NCBI GenBank assembly: GCA_005889285.1
Contig: VBFF01000155.1
Coordinates: 1 to 14,033 of the forward strand
Reading direction: 5' to 3'
Length of the DNA: 14,033 nt
Source: Chloroflexota bacterium
GTDB taxonomy: Bacteria; Chloroflexota; Dormibacteria; CF-121
Shown here: positions 5,702 through 11,880 of the stretch, one piece after another
How the letters are laid out: each line of letters starts with the position of its first letter
Position numbering within the stretch: position 1 is the stretch's first letter
Position numbers and translations under genes: made by a program
The notes under the pieces: model-generated
What the model was told of the DNA's origin: nothing
The model's input: the letters and a program-made list of their open reading frames with translations, nothing else
The model's database searches: none

Positions 5702-6985
5702 CTAAAAGGTCCCTAACGCCGGCGGTGCCTCTGGCGTGGCCGCCCGCGTCCCCGCAGGCCGAGCCAGTAACCGGGGCCAGGTGACGGCCATGCTCGCGCC
5801 GCCGGCCGGCGACGTCCCGACCTCCCAGCGGCCGTTGGTCGCGCGGACGACCGCGTCGGCGATGGCCAGCCCGAGGCCGGCCCCGCCGGGCTGATCGGTC
5901 GCCCTCTGGAACCGGTCGAAGATCGCCCCGCGCTGCTCGGACGGGATGCCAGGCCCCGAATCGTCGACGACCAGCTTGATGCGGTTCCCTTCGGCAGCCA
6001 CGCGCACCTCGATCGCGCCCTGCTCCGGCGTGTATTTGCACGCGTTGTCGAGCAGAACACCAACGAGGTGATCGAGCCATTCCGGGGAAGCGGCGATCAC
6101 ATGCGAATCCACGCTGACGCGAACGGTGAGGCGCTGATGACGGGCTTCAGCCACGGCCGCGAACCGGTCCACCGCCTGCTGGGCCATCACGCCGACATCC
6201 ACCGGCTCCGACCGATCCGAGTGCGGCATGGCCTCGAACCGTGCCAGCCAGAGCAAGTCGTCGACGAGGCGGCGCATCCGCTGGCTCTCCTGGTTGACGC
6301 GCGTGAAGGCGCGCTGATACCAGTCCCCGTCGCGAGGTTGCGACAGAGCAAGCGACGTTTGCGCCTGGATCACGGCGAGCGGTGTGCGGAGCTCGTGCGA
6401 CGCATTGGCCGTGAAGTCCATCTGTCGCCGGCGCGCCTGCTCGATTGGCGCGGCCACCCTGCGGCCGATGGTCAGTGCGCCCATGAAGACCACGAGCAGG
6501 AGTACTGGTCCGATGAGGAGCTCGGCCTGGATCAGGTTGCCTCGCGCCTGATAGACGCTGTTCATCGACTGGCCGACGACAGTCCAATCGTCTGAAGTCA
6601 GTCCGCCCATGACGCGCAGGTCGGTGCCGGACACAGTGATCGTCTGTGGGTCCTTGATGCGGTTGTAGGGCGCCGGCAGGTTGATGGTCGCCGCCTCGGC
6701 GCTGCTGTCGGCGTAGTTACCGTCCGGATGAAAGGTCCACCAGAGCACGGGCGCGTCGAAGCGCGGTCCCGGCGGCCCCCCGGGGTTACCACGGGTCGGC
6801 CCACCCCGCTGTTTGGCCATCGAGGTTAGCCAGGAGGATAGGGTGGCGTCGACGTTCGACGTGAGGTTGTGGGTGACGATCAAGACGACCGCAACCGCAA
6901 TCAGCAAATAGAGCGCGGCCACGATGCCGGTCGCCGCGAGAGCGACTCGCTGGGCGCCCGACCGCACCAGGTCCACCCGAGTCAT
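5702..6985 (-). CDS. Sensor histidine kinase (EnvZ/PhoR-like), no cognate regulator in window
   Basis: 427 residues. TM1 is at about 14-37 and TM2 at about 153-174, flanking an outside sensor segment of about 115 residues that contains a Gly/Pro-rich stretch (61-75). After TM2 a very short linker, with no full HAMP domain recognisable, leads to the dimerisation helix with phospho-acceptor His197 in FTANASHELRTPL. The ATPase domain shows the N box (DNACKYTP, Asn314), G1 (DDSGPGIP, 341-348), F box (FDRF, 356-359) and G2 (GGAGLGLAI, from 367). The start ATG 6983-6985 has a good Shine-Dalgarno 8 nt upstream; a 21-residue extension to 7048 has none. No response regulator is encoded here. Its position before the redox genes suggests it responds to or controls them, by inference only. 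Confidence 0.93.
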   Translation of the reverse strand: MTRVDLVRSGAQRVALAATGIVAALYLLIAVAVVLIVTHNLTSNVDATLSSWLTSMAKQRGGPTRGNPGGPPGPRFDAPVLWWTFHPDGNYADSSAEAATINLPAPYNRIKDPQTITVSGTDLRVMGGLTSDDWTVVGQSMNSVYQARGNLIQAELLIGPVLLLVVFMGALTIGRRVAAPIEQARRRQMDFTANASHELRTPLAVIQAQTSLALSQPRDGDWYQRAFTRVNQESQRMRRLVDDLLWLARFEAMPHSDRSEPVDVGVMAQQAVDRFAAVAEARHQRLTVRVSVDSHVIAASPEWLDHLVGVLLDNACKYTPEQGAIEVRVAAEGNRIKLVVDDSGPGIPSEQRGAIFDRFQRATDQPGGAGLGLAIADAVVRATNGRWEVGTSPAGGASMAVTWPRLLARPAGTRAATPEAPPALGTF

Positions 6986-6993
6986 ACTCAACG

Positions 6994-6999
6994 TCCTTT
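6994..6999 (-). promoter_or_regulatory. Ribosome binding site that fixes the kinase start
   Basis: AAAGGA on the minus strand, 8 nt before ATG 6983-6985. It supports the shorter kinase N-terminus (MTRVDLVRS) over the longer open frame. Confidence 0.65.
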
Positions 7000-7056
7000 C
7001 ACCCGATCCCACTCTCGCAGCATGATCCTTTCGATTTGATGACACCATACAAAGTT

Positions 7057-7081
7057 GGGGCCGGGACTGACTCCCGGCCCC
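7057..7081 (-). terminator. GC-rich hairpin, terminator or attenuator after the small exported gene
   Basis: A perfect 10 bp inverted repeat (GGGGCCGGGA with TCCCGGCCCC) around a 5 nt loop. It begins 22 nt after the stop codon of the small exported protein. On the minus strand it is followed by CAACTTTGTATGG, only weakly T-rich. It probably terminates part or all of the transcript before the kinase gene, so the exported protein would be made in excess over the kinase and redox genes. Confidence 0.65.
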
Positions 7082-7102
7082 GTCTGCTCGCTAATCCGGC
7101 GA

Positions 7103-7357
7103 CTAGGGAACCGTCGGGACCTGGCCCGCGTTCTCCTGCGCCTCGCGCGCCGCACTCTCTCCCGCCTCGTGCGCCGCGGTCTCGTTCGGCACGAAGGTGC
7201 CCGAACCGGCGCTCGGGCTGGCAGCGGTCGTCGCGACGTTGGTCGTCGTGGCAGCGCTGGCTGCCAGCGGCCCAGCGATCGTGGCGCCGATGGCACCGCC
7301 CGTCAGCAATGACCCCGCAACCGCGCCGCCGACGAGAAACCTTCTGATCTGGTTCAT
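7103..7357 (-). CDS. Small exported protein with Glu-rich conserved-looking C-terminus
   Basis: 84 residues. A Sec-type signal peptide occupies about 1-35: basic MNQIRRF, a long Gly/Ala/Leu core, and a likely cut after LAASA. A Thr/Ala/Ser linker (36-54) follows, then an acidic, apparently helical tail (55-78) containing FVPNET, HEAGES, REAQE and NAGQ. The tail does not look like random frame and resembles short exported proteins I have seen in other high-GC bacteria, but I cannot name a family. Start ATG 7355-7357 is set by a near-perfect Shine-Dalgarno 5 nt upstream; an earlier in-frame ATG at 7376-7378 lies before that site. It is upstream of the kinase on the same strand, with a hairpin between. 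A periplasmic ligand or metal-binding role is possible but unproven. Confidence 0.75.
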   Translation of the reverse strand: MNQIRRFLVGGAVAGSLLTGGAIGATIAGPLAASAATTTNVATTAASPSAGSGTFVPNETAAHEAGESAAREAQENAGQVPTVP

Positions 7358-7362
7358 TTTGT

Positions 7363-7372
7363 TCACCTCCTT
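7363..7372 (-). promoter_or_regulatory. Near-perfect Shine-Dalgarno for the small exported protein
   Basis: AAGGAGGTGA on the minus strand, fully complementary to the usual 16S 3' end, 5 nt before ATG 7355-7357. It is the strongest ribosome site in the window, predicts high translation, and decides the start codon. Confidence 0.8.
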
Positions 7373-7416
7373 CTGCATGGCGATGGAGCCAGCATGGAGG
7401 CGGGCGCCTTTCGAAA

Positions 7417-7432
7417 CCGTGACAAAACACGG
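7417..7432. repeat. Inverted repeat in the divergent region before citrate synthase
   Basis: CCGTG-ACAAAA-CACGG: 5 bp arms around six AT-rich bases, 60 nt upstream of the small exported gene's start codon. A possible operator in the 207 bp divergent region 7358-7564. Otherwise I see no clear promoter for the minus-strand gene in this region. Confidence 0.2.
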
Positions 7433-7525
7433 GCACTTTCGCTCGCGTGGCTGCTACGCTGATTTGACGACCGCCGTGGTGCGCGGGTGGTCCATCCGCG
7501 AGTGGAACGAAGCGATCGCCGGCCG

Positions 7526-7553
7526 GTGACGGGGAGAACGAGACGCCGATAAT
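7526..7553 (+). promoter_or_regulatory. Possible promoter giving a near-leaderless citrate synthase mRNA
   Basis: GTGACG (7526-7531), 16 nt, then GATAAT (7548-7553), which matches the -10 consensus at 5 of 6. Only 11 nt separate the -10 from ATG 7565, so the leader would be a few bases. There is no Shine-Dalgarno before the ATG, which fits a leaderless or near-leaderless transcript. Confidence 0.35.
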
Positions 7554-7564
7554 GTCCGGTAGCT

Positions 7565-8878
7565 ATGGCAGACGAGACGCTTACTGTCACCGACAACCGA
7601 ACCGGCCGCCGCTACGAGGTCCCCATCCGGGATGGCGCGATCGCCGCCACCGATCTCCAGAAGATCACCTCGGATGGGCCGGGCTCCGGACTGCTGAGCT
7701 ACGATCCCGCCTTTCTCAACACCGCGAGCTGCCGCAGCGCGATCACCTTCATCGACGGCGAGCGCAGTATCCTCCGCTACCGCGGCTATCCGGTCGAGGA
7801 GCTGGCCGAGCGCAGTAGCTTCCTCGAGGTCGCCTATCTCCTGATTCATGGCGACCTGCCCGATCCGACCCAGCACCGTCAATGGGTGGACGCGATCACC
7901 CATCACACCCTGCTTCACGAAAACATCAAGAAGTTGATCGATGCCTTCCATCACGACGCCCACCCGATGGGGATCCTCGTCGGGACCGTGGGCGCGTTAT
8001 CGACCTTCTACCCCGACGCAAAGGACATCTTCAACGAGGAGAGCCGGCGGCTGCAGATCCTGCGCTTGATCGCGAAGATGCCGACCCTGGCGGCGTTTGC
8101 CGCCCGCCACGCAATCGGCATGCCCTATGCCTACCCGGACAACGATCTCTCGTATGCCGGCAATTTCCTGAACATGATGTGGAAAGCCACCGAGCTGAAA
8201 TACGAACCCAACCCGGTACTGGAGCGGGCGCTCGACGTGTTGCTCATCCTGCATGCCGACCACGAGCAGAACTGCTCAACCAACGTGATGCGCGCCGTGG
8301 GCAGCTCGCACGCGGATCCGTTCTCAGCCACCGCCGCCGCCGCCGCCGCGCTCTACGGTCCGCTGCACGGCGGCGCGAATGAGCAGGTGCTGCGGATGCT
8401 CAAGGAAATCGGATCGGTCAGCCGGATCCCCGAGTACGTGAAGCGGGTCCGTAGCGGCGAACTGCGCCTGATGGGGTTCGGCCATCGCGTTTACAAGAAT
8501 TACGACCCGCGGGCGCAAATCATCAAGAAGGTCGCGGATGACGTGCTGGCGGTCACCGGTCGCAGCCCGCTGCTCGACATCGCGCTGGAGCTGGAGCGGG
8601 TGGCCCTGGCGGACGACTATTTCATCAAGCACCGTCTCTATCCCAACGTCGACTTCTACTCCGGCATCATCTACGCCGCCATCGGCTTCCCTGTCGAGAT
8701 GTTCCCGGTGCTGTTTGCCATCGGCCGCACGCCGGGCTGGCTGGCGCAGTGGCAAGAGGGGCTACTCGATCCGGAACAGAAGATCATGCGGCCACGACAG
8801 GTCTACACCGGACCGGCGGAGCGTCACCTGCCCGGGATCCGCGCCGCTAAGGCAGGAGCCGGAACCACCGCAGGCTGA
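7565..8878 (+). CDS. gltA: Citrate synthase, type II
   Basis: 437 residues, full length for the hexameric bacterial type. It condenses oxaloacetate and acetyl-CoA to citrate, entering the TCA cycle. The N-terminal beta-domain (DNRTGRRYEVPIRDG) is that of type II enzymes. Catalytic residues are all present: His268 in GPLHGGANE, His307 in GFGHRVYKNYDPR and Asp363 in NVDFYSG, with HADHEQNCS (from 230) also conserved. An alanine run (GCC repeats near 8332-8349) lies in the helix before GPLHGG and is normal for high-GC members. The gene is monocistronic in the window. Its 3' end overlaps the convergent VWA gene by 32 nt. Confidence 0.97.
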   Translation: MADETLTVTDNRTGRRYEVPIRDGAIAATDLQKITSDGPGSGLLSYDPAFLNTASCRSAITFIDGERSILRYRGYPVEELAERSSFLEVAYLLIHGDLPDPTQHRQWVDAITHHTLLHENIKKLIDAFHHDAHPMGILVGTVGALSTFYPDAKDIFNEESRRLQILRLIAKMPTLAAFAARHAIGMPYAYPDNDLSYAGNFLNMMWKATELKYEPNPVLERALDVLLILHADHEQNCSTNVMRAVGSSHADPFSATAAAAAALYGPLHGGANEQVLRMLKEIGSVSRIPEYVKRVRSGELRLMGFGHRVYKNYDPRAQIIKKVADDVLAVTGRSPLLDIALELERVALADDYFIKHRLYPNVDFYSGIIYAAIGFPVEMFPVLFAIGRTPGWLAQWQEGLLDPEQKIMRPRQVYTGPAERHLPGIRAAKAGAGTTAG

Positions 8879-9765
8879 AGAGTCCACCGGCCACCAGGAT
8901 GATGGTGCCGAGGGCCAGCAGCGGCACGGTGAGATCGAGCTTGGTCGTCACCCAACCGATTCGTGACCCGAGGTCGCTGTAGATCTTGCTCAGCTGGGCC
9001 TCAACGGCCGCGTAGTAATAGTGGCCGCCGGTCGCGCCGCTGATCTGCTGCAGCCCCTGCTCGTCGACGCCGTCGACAACCCGGCCCTGCACCATCGTCG
9101 TCTGGTTGCGCTGTCCGACGCCGACCGTTTGGACGGGGATCTTGGCCTTGGCCGCTTCGCCGGCGGCGGTGGCCGGATCGATGCCAGTGTTCGAGGTGCC
9201 GTCGGTCAGCAAGATGACCATCGCATAGTTCTGGGACTTCGCGCTATTCGGGTCGGCGATGCTGGCGAGCTGGGCGACCGCAACCTGGATCGCGGAACCT
9301 ATCGCCGTACCCCCGCCGGGCCGAAGCGTACCCAGGGCGTCTTTCACCGAGCCTTTATCGGTGGTTAGCGGCGTGACCACCTCCGCTTGCGTTACTCGGC
9401 AACTTGTCGATCAGCGTGCGGCCCGCGGCGATCGCCGCTTCGATGCGGGTGGGCTGCACGTCGGTTGCCGCCATCGATCCCGAGACGTCGACCGCCAGCA
9501 TGACACTGGTCTGACCCTTGGGGACGCGGATGCTCGCCTGCGGCCGCGCCATCGACAACAGCAGGCCGGCCACGCCGGCGACGAAGAGGATCGCGGGGAG
9601 GTGCCGGCGGAAGCCGGGGCCCTTGCCCATCACCTGGTTGAGCAGCGCGAGGTTGGTGAAGCGCACCGCATAGGCACGACGTCGCCGCTGACTCGTGATG
9701 TAGAAGCCGACCAGCAGCGGAATGGCCAGCAGCCCGAGCAGTAACCAGGGTGATTGGAAGCTCAT
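8847..9765 (-). pseudogene. BatA-like VWA-domain membrane protein, frame broken at about 9387
   Basis: Two pieces in different frames make one protein. Piece 1 (from ATG 9763-9765) has TM1 at 3-23, TM2 at about 57-72, the VWA metal site start AVDVSGSM (Asp93, Ser95, Ser97) and ends near LIDKLPSNA. Piece 2 resumes at AEVVTPLTTDKG and carries GGTAIGSAI, LLTDGTSNTG and a C-terminal TM before WFRLLP. Between them about 10 codons normally present in the family (the strand resembling VGLVxFSxxA) are missing and the frame shifts. As it stands, translation ends at 9355 without most of the VWA domain. The start overlaps the DUF58 stop by 4 nt (ATGA). Family role: membrane VWA partner of MoxR ATPases. 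An assembly deletion is as likely as a true pseudogene. Confidence 0.85.
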
Positions 9766-10669
9766 GCGCCCACCCGCGCCAGCCGTCCTGAACGCTGGGC
9801 CTCGCGCTGTTTGATGAACGCCACTAGCTGCGGTACGAGCTCCGCTTCGGTGCTCATTTCGGCCACGGCCGCCCGAGCTCGGAGGAGGTCGGCACGGATG
9901 GTCCCGCGCTGCGCCGCCGCGGCCTGCTGGAAGCGCGCCCGCAGATGCGCGCTACGGGTATCAACCAGGATCTGCTCCCCACTCTCGGGGTCCTCGAAGG
10001 TGACGACCCCGACGTCCGGGATCTCGCCCTCACGCGGATCAGTGATCCAGACGGCAACGACCTCGTGACGGATCGCCAGCGCGCTCAGCGGTTGCTGCCA
10101 GCCGCCGGGCGTCATGAAATCGCTGATGAGAACCATCATCGACGGACGCCGGATGAGCCGGCCCGCCTCCGCCAGCGCCCGGCCGAGATCGGTCGGACCG
10201 CCCGTCGGCGTTTCGGTCGCGCGCTCCATCCGGGCGATCATCTGCAGCAGCGCGGTTCGGCCCGCCGATGGCGGAAGAATCGAGCGGACGCGGTCGTCGA
10301 AGAGCAACGCGCCGACACGGTTGCCGCGGCCGATCAGCAGCTGCCCGACGACCGCGGAGAACTCGAGCGCCAGCCGCCGCTTGAGGCAGCGCGCGTGATA
10401 TCAACGAGCAACCAGGCATCGAGGCCACGATCGGGGAGCGACTCCCGGACGTAGGGACGGTCCGACCGCGCCGTGATGTTCCATTCGATCGTGCGCGGGT
10501 CGTCGCCAGCCTGGTACTCGCGCACATCGCTGTACTCGAGACCGGCGCCACGCATGCTCGACCGCTCGTCGCCGCCGGGATGGAAGCCGAGGCGTCGAAG
10601 CACCGGCCAGCGCGAGCGTCGCAGCAACTGGTCGACGGCGAGCCCGCCCGCTATCGCGTCAGGAGGCAA
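9762..10669 (-). pseudogene. DUF58 protein of the MoxR operon, frame broken at about 10395
   Basis: Piece 1 shows the DUF58 signature (RGAGLEYSDVREYQAGD, then RTIEWNITARSD) up to LDAWLLVDI (Asp90-Ile91). Piece 2 continues in another frame as ARCLKRRLALEF, NRVGALLFDDRVRS, PTDLGRALAEAG, LISDFMTPGGW and a helical end. At the joint about 8 codons are missing where relatives have a VWA-like D-x-S-x-S turn followed by FGT; only Asp90 of that turn remains. Frame 1 stops at 10334. The best start is TTG 10667-10669, overlapping the moxR stop by 11 nt; no ATG or GTG suits better. DUF58 proteins pair with MoxR ATPases. Either sequence error or a real loss of function. Confidence 0.85.
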
Positions 10670-11708
10670 CCCGGTCTCCGAGGTCGATGCGAGGCGGCGG
10701 GAATCGCTCGAGCACGCGCTTGACGATCGTCTCGGCGTTGACGCCAGACGCGATCCCCTCGTAGGTCAGGACCAGCCGGTGCCGGATCACCTCGGGGGCA
10801 ACTTCGCTGAGGTCGTGCGGGAGGACATAGGTGCGCCCGCGCATGAAGGCGAGCGCCCGGCCGGCGGCCACCAGGTTGATCGATGCGCGTGGGCTCGCGC
10901 CATAGGCGATCGCCGGGGCCAGGTCCTCGAGGCCCTTGACCTTCCCGGGGCGGCTCGCGTAGGCGAGCGTGGCGGCATACGTGCGCACCGCCGGATCGAC
11001 GTAGACCTCGGCCACCGCCTTTTGCATCTCCTTGAGCTGATCGAGGGTCACCACCTGGTGAAGCTCGATCGCCGGACCGGTGATCCGCTCCACGACGACG
11101 ACCTCTTCCTGGAAGGAGGGGTAATCGACGAGCACCTTCAACATGAAGCGGTCGAGCTGGGCTTCGGGGAGCGGGTAGGTGCCGTCGGTCTCGATCGGGT
11201 TCTCGGTCGCGAGGACGACGAATGGCTCCGGAAGCGGATGGGTGTCCTTGCCAATCGTCACCTGGCGTTCCTGCATTGCCTCCAGCAGTGCCGATTGCAC
11301 CTTGGCGGGAGCGCGGTTGATTTCATCGGCCAGCAGCAGGTTGCAGAACACCGGGCCGAGCTCGGTCGAGAAGTCGCCCCGGCCGGGGTTGTAAATGCGG
11401 GTGCCGATGAGATCGGCGGGGACGAGGTCGGGGGTGAACTGGATCCGGCCGGCCGCGCCGCCGATCACCTGGGCGAAGGCCTTGACGGTAACGGTCTTGG
11501 CGAGCCCGGGCACGCCTTCGAGCAGGACGTGGCCGCCCGACAGCAGGGCGATCAGCAGGCGCTCGAGGAGCCGGTCCTGGCCCACGATCAGGCGCTTGAC
11601 CTCGAACAGGATCTGCTCGATGGGCGCGGGGACGCGTGCGGCAAGCTCGCGGGCCGTGTCGGTCGGGCTCGCGGCTTGCTCGCGAGCGACAAGCGATCGA
11701 TTGATCAT
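10659..11708 (-). CDS. moxR: MoxR-family AAA+ ATPase
   Basis: 349 residues, intact. Walker A is GVPGLAKT (65-72) and Walker B is LLLADEINRAPAK (Asp128, Glu129). ATENPIETDGTYPLPEAQLDRF carries sensor 1 and the arginine finger, and the GASPRASINLVAAGRALAFMRGR region gives the C-terminal lid with sensor 2. MoxR ATPases act as chaperone-like remodelling enzymes with VWA proteins for maturation or stress functions; the two downstream genes are such partners, joined by overlapping stops and starts. Start ATG 11706-11708 is preferred because GGAGGG lies 4 nt upstream; an ATG 12 nt earlier (11718-11720) is possible. With both partners broken in this sequence, moxR is the only intact gene of its operon. 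Confidence 0.93.
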   Translation of the reverse strand: MINRSLVAREQAASPTDTARELAARVPAPIEQILFEVKRLIVGQDRLLERLLIALLSGGHVLLEGVPGLAKTVTVKAFAQVIGGAAGRIQFTPDLVPADLIGTRIYNPGRGDFSTELGPVFCNLLLADEINRAPAKVQSALLEAMQERQVTIGKDTHPLPEPFVVLATENPIETDGTYPLPEAQLDRFMLKVLVDYPSFQEEVVVVERITGPAIELHQVVTLDQLKEMQKAVAEVYVDPAVRTYAATLAYASRPGKVKGLEDLAPAIAYGASPRASINLVAAGRALAFMRGRTYVLPHDLSEVAPEVIRHRLVLTYEGIASGVNAETIVKRVLERFPPPRIDLGDRVAS

Positions 11709-11712
11709 GAGA

Positions 11713-11718
11713 CCCTCC
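11713..11718 (-). promoter_or_regulatory. Shine-Dalgarno for moxR
   Basis: GGAGGG on the minus strand, 4 nt before ATG 11706-11708. It favours the start MINRSLVA over the ATG four codons earlier, which overlaps this site. Confidence 0.5.
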
Positions 11719-11789
11719 ATGCCATGACAGTCCTCCGATTGAACCTCGCCGAGATGAACCCTTTCTGAGTCGAAGATGAGGGATATCTA

Positions 11790-11804
11790 AGATTCGGGAA
11801 ATCT
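11790..11804. repeat. Inverted repeat in the moxR/ABC divergent region
   Basis: AGATT-CGGGA-AATCT, perfect 5 bp arms around 5 nt, in the 172 bp divergent region 11709-11880. It stands out as AT-containing in GC-rich DNA and lies beside a weak minus-strand -10-like TAGATA (plus 11784-11789). A candidate operator controlling moxR or the transporter. No convincing -35 was found for either gene; TAGGGT at 11869-11874 could be a -10 for a leaderless transporter mRNA. Confidence 0.25.
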
Positions 11805-11880
11805 GTCGGCTCGCCGGCGTCGGGCCATGCGATGCGGTTCAGAAACGGATCGTGATTCGGCGGTACGGTAGGGTAGCGCC

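Noticed and set aside
5646..6080. Upstream extension of the Ser/Thr-rich protein
   Set aside because: It lies wholly inside or just after the kinase gene and shows Arg/Gly-rich shadow composition.
6986..7056. Separate promoter for the kinase
   Set aside because: TTTGTA with an AAGGAT 17 nt on is too weak to call.
8332..8349. GCC microsatellite in citrate synthase
   Set aside because: It encodes an Ala-rich helix normal before GPLHGGANE; the protein is intact.
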